Origin: an uncultured Opitutia bacterium
Lineage (GTDB): Bacteria > Verrucomicrobiota > Verrucomicrobiia > Opitutales > UBA953
Direction of reading: 5' to 3'
Assembly (NCBI GenBank): GCA_903829855.1
Contig: CAIKRN010000071.1
Span: 1-22,331 of the forward strand
DNA: 22,331 bases
The notes beneath the pieces were generated by a model, which did no database searches, had not been told where the DNA came from, and worked only from the letters and a program-made list of their open reading frames with translations. Made by a program: the position numbers and the translations under genes. Shown here piece by piece: positions 1 to 8,249 of the stretch (its first letter is position 1; every line of letters begins with the position of its first letter).

Positions 1-710
1 CTCGAAGGGGTGAACTTATCGAGACCGACGCGAGTCAGGTCGTCGCCGTCATAAGTGAGCACGGAGAGGAATTGGTTAGATGAATCGCCTTCCGTGGGCA
101 TCCAGCAGCCCGTGGAAATCCAGACGGAGGGAGCCACCTTGCCCGCGACAGGAATCACGCGAGTGGAGAAGTGAAGCGAGTAAGGCTCGCCGGCTTCACC
201 CGCCTTGGGCGGAGCGAGGGAGTAGGTACGTTCGACGCGTGAACCGTCGGACAATGAACCCACGAGCGTGATACCATCGAGCGTCTTGGACTGAACGGAA
301 AATCCGGAGTAGACGCCCATAAGGTCATCCGCATTCGCACCCTTGAGGGCCAAGGCCAAAGCGGCGTCCGTGTTGCCGACATTGAAACCAACGGGTTCAT
401 TCTTCCCGACTTCTGAAAACTCCTTCTTCAACTCAACCTTGTGAACGGCACCACCACGGGTCGTGAAGGTCACCTTGATGAAATCGTTCTCAATGACGGG
501 ATATTCGGCCTTCGACTTATCGAGCGCTCGGCTATCAACCAACGTAGTGGCAACCGGCAGAGCCTGCATCGATGGCGGCGCCGTCTTAACGAGCGACTGA
601 GTCGCCGTGGGGGGTGTAGTCCCAACCGGGGCCGGAGGCTTGGTCAGGAAGAAAAGGGCGAAGGCGCCGACGATGCAGGCCATACCCAGGAAGAAGTTCT
701 TGCGATCCAT
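1..710 (-). CDS. yidC: Membrane protein insertase YidC, N-terminal part (runs off left edge)
   Basis: About 236 codons are visible, from an ATG at 710 to the window edge, with no stop, so the C-terminal insertase core lies outside. YidC inserts and folds inner-membrane proteins, alone or with SecYEG. The protein opens with MDRKNFFLG, followed by a hydrophobic segment (about residues 6-22), which is the typical YidC first membrane anchor. A Pro/Thr-rich linker follows. From about residue 70 comes a beta-rich periplasmic domain with the family pattern of a native end-of-strand 'V-I-E-N-D' and 'RGGAV-KVEL'. The ATG has no Shine-Dalgarno; the preceding bases are C/T rich. It lies 126 bp downstream of pyrE on the same strand, and a hairpin sits in that gap. 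Identification rests on the N-terminal region only, but the match is characteristic. Confidence 0.88.
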   Translation of the reverse strand, partial: MDRKNFFLGMACIVGAFALFFLTKPPAPVGTTPPTATQSLVKTAPPSMQALPVATTLVDSRALDKSKAEYPVIENDFIKVTFTTRGGAVHKVELKKEFSEVGKNEPVGFNVGNTDAALALALKGANADDLMGVYSGFSVQSKTLDGITLVGSLSDGSRVERTYSLAPPKAGEAGEPYSLHFSTRVIPVAGKVAPSVWISTGCWMPTEGDSSNQFLSVLTYDGDDLTRVGLDKFTPS

Positions 711-742
711 GGAAAGTGAGTGGTTTGGCGTAGGGAACTGCT

Positions 743-766
743 CGCCTGTGTGCAAGGCACAAGGCG
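743..766 (-). promoter_or_regulatory. Hairpin in the pyrE-yidC gap, 5' region of yidC
   Basis: On the minus strand, CGCCT-TGTGC and GCACA-(C)-AGGCG form a ten-pair stem with one bulged base and a CTT loop. It lies about 33 bases before the yidC start. No T-run follows, so a simple intrinsic terminator for pyrE is unlikely. It may be an mRNA leader structure. A further short palindrome-like stretch, CCCTTA/TAAGGG, lies just upstream near 780. The role is inferred. Confidence 0.35.
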
Positions 767-836
767 ACCACGCACCCTTAATAAGGGGTTTTAAGGCTCA
801 TTTTCTATCACCTTGGCTGACCCGCCCCCGCCTTGC

Positions 837-1406
837 TTAGGAACCAGGCTTACTCGCGGGAATCTGCGCCAGCTCTGGCGGCACTGCGTCGGCCGCATAA
901 GTCGGAAAATTCAACTCCAACAAGGCGATGAACGGCACCGCGAACTTTGTCTGCCCGGCCGAGCGATCAACCAGCGAAGCGATGCCCACGGCGGCCGCTC
1001 CCGCATGATTAAGAATATCTAAGCACTCTTGAGCCCGGCCGCCGCGGGTAACGACATCCTCGGCGACGAGCACTCGTTCCCCGGGCCGGAACTTGAAGTT
1101 GCGACGCAAGACGAGTTTATCGTTTTCCTTCTCCGCGAAGACGAAGCGGACGCCGAGCTGTCGGGCGATTTCCTGACCGACAACCAGTCCGCCCATCGCG
1201 GGCGCCAGCACGGTCTCACAGTTGAGGGCGACCAACTTCGGCCGGAGCAACTCGATCAGGCGCGTCACCTTGTCCATATGCTGGCAGACTTGGGCACACT
1301 GGAAAAAATGCCCGCTATGGAGCCCTGAGCGTAGAACGAAATGGCCAGTCAGGAGGGCCTTGGAATCGCGAAAAATCTGGAGGACTTCTTCTTGGGAGGA
1401 GCTCAT
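837..1406 (-). CDS. pyrE: Orotate phosphoribosyltransferase
   Basis: A 189-residue protein of normal PyrE length. It joins orotate to PRPP to make orotidine 5'-monophosphate, the fifth step of de novo UMP synthesis, in the cytoplasm. The type I phosphoribosyltransferase fold is recognisable: FVLRSGLHSGHFF near residues 23-35, the GGLVVGQEIA region at 72-81, the Lys/Arg-rich flexible loop (AEKENDKLVLRR, about 91-102), and the PRPP-binding stretch VLVAEDVVTRGGR at 112-124. The last reads T-R-G-G-R where many PyrE proteins have T-T-G-G-S; I take this as family variation. The frame stays open for 39 more codons upstream, but those residues are unlike PyrE, so I place the start at the ATG at 1406 (MSSSQEE). 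No Shine-Dalgarno is seen. It diverges from the formylglycine-generating enzyme gene across 107 bp. Confidence 0.92.
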   Translation of the reverse strand: MSSSQEEVLQIFRDSKALLTGHFVLRSGLHSGHFFQCAQVCQHMDKVTRLIELLRPKLVALNCETVLAPAMGGLVVGQEIARQLGVRFVFAEKENDKLVLRRNFKFRPGERVLVAEDVVTRGGRAQECLDILNHAGAAAVGIASLVDRSAGQTKFAVPFIALLELNFPTYAADAVPPELAQIPASKPGS

Positions 1407-1513
1407 GGACGAGGCATCGATAAAGGAAATTAGCCCATGAGGGCGAGGCGATACCGCCCGGCCTTGTAAAAGGTTCGACCCCTGCCACCCCTGACCTAGA
1501 AATAAGCCCACCC
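1407..1513. promoter_or_regulatory. Divergent intergenic region between pyrE and the FGE gene
   Basis: This 107-bp gap separates two divergently read genes, so it should carry promoters for both. I see no convincing pair of -35 and -10 boxes and no strong inverted repeat. The assignment rests on gene orientation alone. Confidence 0.4.
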
Positions 1514-2596
1514 ATGCAAGCACCCCGCCCAGGCCCGCCCGCCAGCCAGCTCGCCCGCCAATGGATCATCGCCATCGCGGCGGTGCTGATTATCGCGCCG
1601 TTCGCCGTGTTTGCCTGGAAACTCAACCACGACGCCAACTCCATCACCACTGGGCTTGACCCTTCAATCGCCCCGATGGTGCGCATTCCGGCAGGCGAAT
1701 TCAGCATGGGCACTAACGATGCCGACGAAAAGCATACCGAGGAAACCCCGGGGCACAGCGTTCAGCTCAAGGGATTCTGGATGGATGTTACCGAGGTCAC
1801 CAATATCCAGTTCAAGGCCTTCACCGAGGCCACAGGCTACGTGACGGATGCCGAAAAAGACTTGAGCGTCCGAGATTTCCCCAATGCCCCGCCCGAATAC
1901 CTCAAGGGGGGATCTTTACTATTCAAGAGAGTCTCCGGCGTAAACCCCTTCCAGTGTGGGGTCGGCAATCTACCGTGGTGGAAATTTACCGCTGGGGCCA
2001 GCTGGCGTCAGCCCGAGGGGCCGGGCTCCGACATCAAGAGTCGCATGAACCATCCCGTCATCTGCCTTACCTACAAGGACGCCCAGGCCTTTGCCAAATG
2101 GGCAGGCAAGCGGCTTCCAACCGAAGCGGAATGGGAATACGCCGCCCGCGGCGGGTTAAAAAATAAGCCCTACGTCTGGGGCGACGAAGAACGACCTGGA
2201 GGCAAGATCATGTGTAACCATTGGCAGGGGAAATTTCCTGAGATGGATACGGCCGAAGATGGCTTCGCCGGCATCGCCCCCGTGAAATCCTTTCCGCCCA
2301 ACGGCTACGGACTCTACGATATGGCCGGTAATGTTTGGGAAATGTGCGAAGACTGGTATCAGCCAGCCTATTACAAACTGTCGCCCAAGGACGCCCCCGC
2401 CGGGCCGGCCATCGGTCACGACCCCGAAGGCACGGGCTACGGCCAACACGTCATTCGCGGCGGCTCTTGGCTCTGCGACTCGGGTTACTGCTTTCGCTAC
2501 CGTCCCACTGCCAGACAAGGATTGGATACGCTGACGTCGACGAATCACGCAGGCTTCCGCTGCGTCCGTGACGAGACAGCGGCGCAGAAGAAGTAG
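1514..2596 (+). CDS. Formylglycine-generating enzyme (SUMF1 family), membrane anchored
   Basis: A 360-residue protein. FGE oxidises a cysteine in sulfatases to the catalytic C-alpha-formylglycine, using copper and oxygen. The SUMF1 fold starts near residue 55 (MVRIPAGEFSMGTND) and ends with RGGSWLC then FRYRP and AGFRCV. The two copper-binding cysteines that separate true FGEs from the many SUMF1-like proteins without this activity are present as C321 and C326 (pattern RGGS-x-x-C-x4-C-x-RYR). GNVWEMCEDWY is also typical. Unusually, residues 17-35 form a hydrophobic anchor after a short N-terminus with two arginines, which suggests the catalytic domain faces the periplasm; many bacterial FGEs are soluble and cytosolic. 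The ATG at 1514 is the first in frame. The gene ends 3 bp from the convergent MFS gene. No sulfatase lies in the window, so the substrate is unknown. Confidence 0.88.
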   Translation: MQAPRPGPPASQLARQWIIAIAAVLIIAPFAVFAWKLNHDANSITTGLDPSIAPMVRIPAGEFSMGTNDADEKHTEETPGHSVQLKGFWMDVTEVTNIQFKAFTEATGYVTDAEKDLSVRDFPNAPPEYLKGGSLLFKRVSGVNPFQCGVGNLPWWKFTAGASWRQPEGPGSDIKSRMNHPVICLTYKDAQAFAKWAGKRLPTEAEWEYAARGGLKNKPYVWGDEERPGGKIMCNHWQGKFPEMDTAEDGFAGIAPVKSFPPNGYGLYDMAGNVWEMCEDWYQPAYYKLSPKDAPAGPAIGHDPEGTGYGQHVIRGGSWLCDSGYCFRYRPTARQGLDTLTSTNHAGFRCVRDETAAQKK

Positions 2597-2599
2597 GGA

Positions 2600-3937
2600 C
2601 TACTGCTTCTCCTGGTAGTCCAGGTCCTTACCGAAGGTCTCCTCCATCGTCGCCAAGGCGATGAAAGCAGCCCCAAAGCAAATCACGCCCATGATTGCGC
2701 CGGCGATGGAGGGAGACACCCTGGCGGAGGCGAGAGGCATGGCGAGGAAGGTGAAAAGGAAGGTGAGCGGCACCAATGATCCGCGCGCGAAATTAGGCAC
2801 CGTCGTAGCCACGGTGGCACGGAGATTGGTGCCAAACTGTTCCGCTGCGATGGTCACAAAAAGAGCCCAGTAACCCATCCCGAAGCCCATGAGGAAAATC
2901 AAGCGGTAGTAAGAAGTCGAAGTCCACCCTGTCGTCCCGAAGAGATACACGCCGACACAGGCGAGACTGAACAGGAGGAAGCCCAACACGACTTTTTTAC
3001 GCGAGCGCAGCAACTGGCTGCAGACGCCACTAGCCAGGTCACCAAAGGTAAGCCCTAGATAAAAAGCCGCGACCGACCAGTTATCCTTGATGGGCTCGCC
3101 CACGACCCCGGAGGCGGGCGCAAAGACCGTCGAGGCACGCTGCACAAGAATGCCAATCATGTACCACGTCGGTAGGCCGATGAGGATACAGCGCGCATAG
3201 CGCAGGAAGCGTTCACCGCTTGAGAATAAAGCAAAGAAATTGCCCCGGGCCACGGAACCGACCTCAGCATGCTCCTTGGCCTGATGATACATGCCCGACT
3301 CACGGACGCCGACGCGCAGCGCGAGTAACATTAGACCAAGTCCACCGCCGATGAAATAACTCATCCGCCAACCCTCGACGGGGGCGCCCAAGAACCCGCC
3401 GACCACCTTGCCGATTTCCCCGACGTGCTCAGCCATATAGCCGGCGACGACGGCACCAAAGACACCGATCGTGGCGACCAAGGCCGTGCCGTATCCGCGG
3501 CGCTCCTTCGACAAAGTCTCGGACACCAAGGCGATGCAGCCGCCCAGTTCGCCCGCCAAACCAAGCCCAGCAATAAAACGCCAGGTCGCGTAAGCCTCAA
3601 AGCTGTGCACCATGCCGTTGGCGATATTCGCCACGGAATAAAGCAGGATCGACCCAAACAGCGTGGTCAGTCGGCCCATGCGGTCTCCCAGGATACCGAA
3701 AAGAATCCCCCCGAGGAGCATGCCCATCATCTGCCACGACAGCAGATCCTGATACCAAGCGGCTCCACTGATGAGGTGCCCGAGGCCAAGACTCGTCAGG
3801 CTGTCCTTACGGATCGTCATGAACAGCGTGAGGTCGTAGATATCGACGAAGTAACCCAGGGCGCCGACAATCACGGCGGGCTGGACGAGATCGCGCCAGA
3901 GGGGTCTGGGCGCGGCGGAAAAATCAGGTTCGCGCAT
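2600..3937 (-). CDS. Major facilitator superfamily transporter
   Basis: A 445-residue integral membrane protein with about 12 hydrophobic segments. After a short cytoplasmic N-terminus comes GYFVDIYDLTLF (residues 28-39), the first-helix acidic motif of metabolite:proton symporters. The MFS loop 2-3 signature is at GDRMGR (84-89). A second basic loop, SKERRGYGTA, lies near residue 150. The general pattern resembles the MHS/AAHS branches, which move organic acids or sugars with protons, but the substrate cannot be read from sequence. It is the last gene of the minus-strand run and starts 9 bp after the FAD oxidoreductase stop, so the two are surely cotranscribed. Its stop lies 3 bp from the convergent FGE stop, which leaves no room for a terminator between them. 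Confidence 0.85.
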   Translation of the reverse strand: MREPDFSAAPRPLWRDLVQPAVIVGALGYFVDIYDLTLFMTIRKDSLTSLGLGHLISGAAWYQDLLSWQMMGMLLGGILFGILGDRMGRLTTLFGSILLYSVANIANGMVHSFEAYATWRFIAGLGLAGELGGCIALVSETLSKERRGYGTALVATIGVFGAVVAGYMAEHVGEIGKVVGGFLGAPVEGWRMSYFIGGGLGLMLLALRVGVRESGMYHQAKEHAEVGSVARGNFFALFSSGERFLRYARCILIGLPTWYMIGILVQRASTVFAPASGVVGEPIKDNWSVAAFYLGLTFGDLASGVCSQLLRSRKKVVLGFLLFSLACVGVYLFGTTGWTSTSYYRLIFLMGFGMGYWALFVTIAAEQFGTNLRATVATTVPNFARGSLVPLTFLFTFLAMPLASARVSPSIAGAIMGVICFGAAFIALATMEETFGKDLDYQEKQ

Positions 3938-3946
3938 GGGGAGGGG

Positions 3947-5368
3947 TTACGCCTTCAGACCGTGCAGGTTGGCCATGGAAATGCCAGATAACATTGCCCC
4001 AGTGACCCCCAGGAACCCTTGGTCGGTCCCAATCAAGAAGAGATTCTCCAGGTCAGTCCGCCCGTCGCGACGCTTCACGGTCGACCCGTAGATCGCGCCG
4101 TTCAGATGGCCGGTGAACTTGCGCACGGTGCGGGGCGTGAAGACATCGGTCGAGGTGAGCGCACCGTCATGGGCGGCGTCCGCGACCGCCGGCAGATGGG
4201 CTCGAGCGACGCGGTTAAGCTTCCCCCACCACTCCTGCTTCCGGGCCTGATAATCGGCTTCCGGCAAGATACACCAAGCATCGTGATTTGCTAGCGCCGT
4301 CACCCGGAGCCAACCTTCGTCGAGTGCCCTGCCCTCACCGTATTGATAGTTATTCGGAATGCAGATGACCCCAGAGGAGGGATCGACCAGCCCCTTCGGT
4401 GAACGATAGCTGAAGCGCTCCGCGTCGCAGAAAAAGACGATGGTGTCCTGCCATCCAAAACCAGCGAAAGCCGCGGGATCATAGGTGGCGATGGTCTCGG
4501 CGTAACCGAGGCGACCGATGGCCGCTGCCCCGGCGACAGGCTCCACATCCGAACGCAGGCGCAGTGTCTCAACCGCTCCCGCCGATGAATAAACCGCCGT
4601 AGCGGTGATTTCGGTGCCATCATCGAGTTGCAACGCGGCCACCCGGCCGGCGCGTACCTCCATGCGCTTGACGCCGCACTTCATCCGGCGCTCGACCCCG
4701 TGCTCGCGGCATCGGTCAATCAAGAGGCGGATGACTTGGCGTACCCCGATGAACGGCCGCGCGAAGCCTTCACGGAAAAGTGAGCGCCACATGACGGCGA
4801 ACTGCGACACCTCGATATCATCCTCCAGCGCGCTGCCGTAAAAACAGGTCGGCAGCAGCAGCATGTCGCGCAGCAACGGGTCGCCTAGGCGCTCATCGAG
4901 CAAGGCCCGCGCGGAGCCACCATGTGACTCGAGTGCTGCCTCATCAAGCGAGGCAATCCATGTATCCAGCTCGCGGAAACGGTCCACTGATTTGGGGAAT
5001 TCCTTGGCGACATCCGCCAGCAGGTCTTCGTACTGATTATTCAGTCGTAAATTCTTCCCGGCCATCGTCACGCGCGAACCCAACTGCGGGCACAGATCAA
5101 GCTCTTCCCGGCGGATACGCAATTGGCGCATCAACTTCACCAAGGGCGCACCCTTCACGCCCTCCGGCACCCAATTGGTCAAAGCATGCAGGCCGACATC
5201 ATATTTGCGCTGGCCGCGGGCATAGAAGGAGTTCAATCCGCCAGCCGCGTTATGGCGTTCGAGGACGAGCACCTTTCTCCCATACATCCCCAGTCGGACC
5301 GCGGCGGCCAAACCCGACATGCCGGCACCGATGATCACAGCGTCGTAATGAGAAGCAGGGGCGGACAC
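3947..5368 (-). CDS. FAD-dependent oxidoreductase, phytoene desaturase/CrtI-like family
   Basis: A 473-residue flavoprotein. The N-terminal dinucleotide-binding fold is clear: DAVIIGAGMSGLAAA (residues 9-23, Gly14/16/19), then VLVLERHNAAGGLNSF with acidic Glu37 for the FAD ribose and the Gly-Gly of the CrtI/amine-oxidase family. The C-terminus (GTDQGFLGVTGAMLSGISMAN) is the matching FAD-binding end of carotenoid desaturases, isomerases and retinol saturases. Such enzymes desaturate or isomerise polyprenoid chains, but the family is broad and no phytoene synthase or other carotenoid gene is visible, so the substrate is open. The likely start is the GTG at 5368 (GTG-TCC-GCC). It lies 44 bp after the GT9 gene and 9 bp before the MFS gene in one apparent operon. 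Confidence 0.82.
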   Translation of the reverse strand: MSAPASHYDAVIIGAGMSGLAAAVRLGMYGRKVLVLERHNAAGGLNSFYARGQRKYDVGLHALTNWVPEGVKGAPLVKLMRQLRIRREELDLCPQLGSRVTMAGKNLRLNNQYEDLLADVAKEFPKSVDRFRELDTWIASLDEAALESHGGSARALLDERLGDPLLRDMLLLPTCFYGSALEDDIEVSQFAVMWRSLFREGFARPFIGVRQVIRLLIDRCREHGVERRMKCGVKRMEVRAGRVAALQLDDGTEITATAVYSSAGAVETLRLRSDVEPVAGAAAIGRLGYAETIATYDPAAFAGFGWQDTIVFFCDAERFSYRSPKGLVDPSSGVICIPNNYQYGEGRALDEGWLRVTALANHDAWCILPEADYQARKQEWWGKLNRVARAHLPAVADAAHDGALTSTDVFTPRTVRKFTGHLNGAIYGSTVKRRDGRTDLENLFLIGTDQGFLGVTGAMLSGISMANLHGLKA

Positions 5369-5412
5369 AGGGCTAATTTCGTGGCGAAGAGGCGAAGGTC
5401 AAGCGGCAGCCA

Positions 5413-6411
5413 TCAAGGTGCGGTAATTCGCAGAACTTCCTCGGCCGCCTGCTCGACTTGGAGCGCTGTAATTCGAGCCAAGGCCCGATCCATCCGACCA
5501 AGATAATCCGCCTGCGGCTCGCCTTCGTACCGAGAGGTATCCACACGCACCACGCGGTGGACGCCCCCCCAAGGACGGGCGCGCGCATAGTCCGAAGGCC
5601 CGAACACACCCACGATGGGAGCTCCAGCCGCCGCCGCGAGCTGAAGTACCGCAGAATCTGACCCCAAGAAGAGCCGTGAGCCTTTGATGAGCTTGGCGAG
5701 CTGAGCGAAGCGGAGTCGACCGCGGGTTGACATCGCCGAGGGCCCAATCAATCCGCAGATAGCCTCAGCCATGATGCGCTCCTCGCCTGTCGGTCCAGTT
5801 GAGACGACGATGCGCTCAACCGCACGGCTGGCCAATAATGCCCGAGCTACGGCGGCCCATTTATCGATTTCCAAGATCCGCTCGGGCCGGTGCGAGCCGG
5901 GGTGAATCACGGCATAGCGGCCCTCTTCCACCAGCAGTCCGTGTTCCTGCATACGCGATGGAGCGAACCACATACCCGGCGTTTCGGCATGGAAGCCAAG
6001 AGCTCGGGCCAACACCTCATGGTCCCGCACGACCTCGTGGGGGTCGACAATCGAGCCGACAATCTGACGATGTAAGAATGGGCGGAGCCACCAAGCGGGG
6101 CGCACCGCACCAACGCGCAAGCGGGCTCCACTTAAGGCAACAAGCCGGACCGCCGCCGGATGTGAGCCCAGCGCAATTGCAGCGTCAAAACTCTGACGGC
6201 GCAAATGAGCCAGTAGTGAAAATGTCCCCGCCTGCGGGTCTGCGCCCACCACGTCGACAATCGCTGGGCAGCCTTCCAGGGCTGGCTCTGAACCCGGCAA
6301 GGTCACAAAAGTCACATGCGCACTCGGGTGCCGTTCGCGAACTGAACGCAAACCCGCCGTCGCGGCCAACGCGCCGCGCAGTCCGGAGAACTTGACGACC
6401 AGTAACCGCAT
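5413..6411 (-). CDS. Glycosyltransferase family 9 (heptosyltransferase-like)
   Basis: A 332-residue protein with the two-domain GT-B layout of ADP-heptose:LPS heptosyltransferases. The start MRLLVVKFSGLRG matches the GT9 N-terminus. The C-terminal half has HPGSH (170-174) and SDSAVLQLAAAAGAPIVGVF (251-270), the nucleotide-sugar binding region. GT9 enzymes build the inner core of lipopolysaccharide at the cytoplasmic face. Two points are odd. The catalytic Asp of WaaC-type enzymes (in a G-D-V motif near residue 13) aligns with Gly13, and the usual His in the D-S-G-x-x-H-L-A motif is Gln257. The protein may therefore be a divergent or altered member. Its ATG overlaps the stop of the upstream ABC transporter gene as TGATG, which implies translational coupling and fits a shared role in lipid A or glycolipid assembly. 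Confidence 0.83.
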   Translation of the reverse strand: MRLLVVKFSGLRGALAATAGLRSVRERHPSAHVTFVTLPGSEPALEGCPAIVDVVGADPQAGTFSLLAHLRRQSFDAAIALGSHPAAVRLVALSGARLRVGAVRPAWWLRPFLHRQIVGSIVDPHEVVRDHEVLARALGFHAETPGMWFAPSRMQEHGLLVEEGRYAVIHPGSHRPERILEIDKWAAVARALLASRAVERIVVSTGPTGEERIMAEAICGLIGPSAMSTRGRLRFAQLAKLIKGSRLFLGSDSAVLQLAAAAGAPIVGVFGPSDYARARPWGGVHRVVRVDTSRYEGEPQADYLGRMDRALARITALQVEQAAEEVLRITAP

Positions 6412-8204
6412 CAGCCCAAGTTCTTGGCTTGGTTATCCCAAAGTCGTCGGAAAAGCTCTGATGACTTATAAAGCTCTTCCCGGGAACCATCCGCGACGAT
6501 GCGGCCGCCGTCGAATACCAACACCCGATCAACATCGCGAATTGTGCTAAAACGATGGGCGACGATGAGGGTGGTCCGCCCCTTCATCAGCAGCGCCAGC
6601 GACTGCTGGATACTGCGCTCCGTATCTGTATCTAGGGCGGAAGTCGCTTCATCTAGAATCAGAATCGGGGCATTCTTCAGGAAGGCGCGGGCAATGGAAA
6701 TGCGCTGGCGCTGGCCGCCCGAGAGACGCGAACCGCGCTCACCCACCCCGGTCAAGAAGCCCCGTGGCTGTGATTCAATAAAATCCAGCGCCCCAGCGAG
6801 GCGGGCGGCCTCACGCACCTCGGCATCGGTGGCCGCAGGCTTACCGAGACGGATGTTCTCGAGGATAGATTCGTTGAAGAGCACTGGCTCCTGTGAAACC
6901 AGTGCGATGTTTTCACGCAAATCTTGCTGGCGCACCCGGCGAAGGTCCTGTCCGTCGATTTTTACCGAACCCGCGCGGGGGTCGAAGAAACGCGGCACTA
7001 GGTTTACGAAGGTGCTCTTACCCGCCCCACTCGGGCCGACGAGGGCCACGGATTGCCCCGCCGGAATACTCAAAGTGACATCGGAGAGAACGGGCGTTTC
7101 GCCGTAAGCGAAAGTCATCGCCTCCATGTGGATATCCCCGCGCACCCGCCCGAGGCCAAGAGCATCAGCGGCGTCAGCCACCTCAATCGGAGCTTCGAGG
7201 ATCTCCTCAAGTCGAGCCAAGCCGGGGGCAGCCATGCTCATGCGACTGCTTACATTGCCGAGCCTTTTGATTGGTCCGTAGGCGAAGTAGAACGCCATGA
7301 TCAGTGAAACCAACTCCGGTAAGGTGAACCCGATACGTGCACCAATCCCAATGGCGACGGCGATGCCGAAGGCAGCCGATATCTCCACCAGCGGCGAAAG
7401 GGCCTTCTCGTAGCGGATTAGCTTACCTTGAATTCGCAGCCCTTCATGGCTGGCCTTACAAAAGCGCTGCGATTCACGGGTCTGCAGGCCATAGGCCCGG
7501 ATTTCACGTGCGGACTGCAGATTCTCCACGGCAATGCTGTTGAGATCTGAGGCGGACTCCATGCCCTGCCGTGCGCGGCGCTGGATGGCCGTGCCGATAA
7601 ATCGTACCACGAAAACGGAAAGTGGGACCACCAGCAGGCAGACCAAGAACCAGTAGCCCCCAGGCTTAGAAATGCAGAGGTAGACCACCCAGCCAATCGA
7701 GAAGATGAGCGTGAGCGGCTGAACTACTAGATCATTGGAGACATCGACAAGCACGAGCCGCACCGCATTGGCATCGGTGATCAGTCGCGAGAGTAAATCC
7801 CCTGTGGAAATCCGGCCGAAGAAGCCGAGGTGCAATTGTTGCAACTTAGCAAAGACACCTTGGCGTACCGATTCCACCACCCGGAGCCCGGCGAGGTTTA
7901 ACAGGTAAGTTGAAAAGAACTCCCCGAGGCCACGGATAATAAAAATGATAGGAAGAAAGGCCACGGCCCAGAATATCTCCTGCCCTGCCGGTAGATACCA
8001 AGGCCCCCAACCCGTGAACGCAGGGAAGGTAAAGACCGGCACCGCCGCCCCCCCGAAGGCGGCAGGTAGCATCTTCCCGACCAGAAAAGGCAGCCCAATA
8101 GCGTTAGCCGCGGCAAACACCAAGGCGAACAGCAGGGATAATACGAAGAGAGAGCGCGTCCCCGCGAGATAAGGAAGATAGAGTTTATAGCGGCCGCGGA
8201 ACAC
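6411..8204 (-). CDS. ABC transporter, fused permease/ATPase, MsbA-like lipid exporter
   Basis: A 597-residue half-transporter with the permease domain in roughly residues 15-330 and the ATPase in 350-597. Every nucleotide-binding motif is intact: Walker A GPSGAGKST (390-398), Q-loop Gln438, signature LSGGQ (494-498), Walker B ILILDE (514-519) with the following D-loop, and switch His550 (AHRFST). The order and spacing fit the ABCB/MsbA class, which works as a homodimer in the inner membrane and flips lipid A-core or related lipids. Coupling to a GT9 gene supports an envelope substrate, but drug or peptide export cannot be excluded. The likely start is the GTG at 8204; the frame is open back to the terC stop but has no better start there. 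The gene follows terC by about 45 bp. Confidence 0.85.
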   Translation of the reverse strand: MFRGRYKLYLPYLAGTRSLFVLSLLFALVFAAANAIGLPFLVGKMLPAAFGGAAVPVFTFPAFTGWGPWYLPAGQEIFWAVAFLPIIFIIRGLGEFFSTYLLNLAGLRVVESVRQGVFAKLQQLHLGFFGRISTGDLLSRLITDANAVRLVLVDVSNDLVVQPLTLIFSIGWVVYLCISKPGGYWFLVCLLVVPLSVFVVRFIGTAIQRRARQGMESASDLNSIAVENLQSAREIRAYGLQTRESQRFCKASHEGLRIQGKLIRYEKALSPLVEISAAFGIAVAIGIGARIGFTLPELVSLIMAFYFAYGPIKRLGNVSSRMSMAAPGLARLEEILEAPIEVADAADALGLGRVRGDIHMEAMTFAYGETPVLSDVTLSIPAGQSVALVGPSGAGKSTFVNLVPRFFDPRAGSVKIDGQDLRRVRQQDLRENIALVSQEPVLFNESILENIRLGKPAATDAEVREAARLAGALDFIESQPRGFLTGVGERGSRLSGGQRQRISIARAFLKNAPILILDEATSALDTDTERSIQQSLALLMKGRTTLIVAHRFSTIRDVDRVLVFDGGRIVADGSREELYKSSELFRRLWDNQAKNLG

Positions 8205-8249
8205 CCGATCAGACTGGGGGCGCCCCTCGCTTGAGGAAACACCAAAAAA

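Noticed and set aside
1407..1523. 39-codon N-terminal extension of PyrE
   Set aside because: It would overlap the start of the divergent FGE gene and add residues not found in PyrE; the internal ATG gives the normal length.
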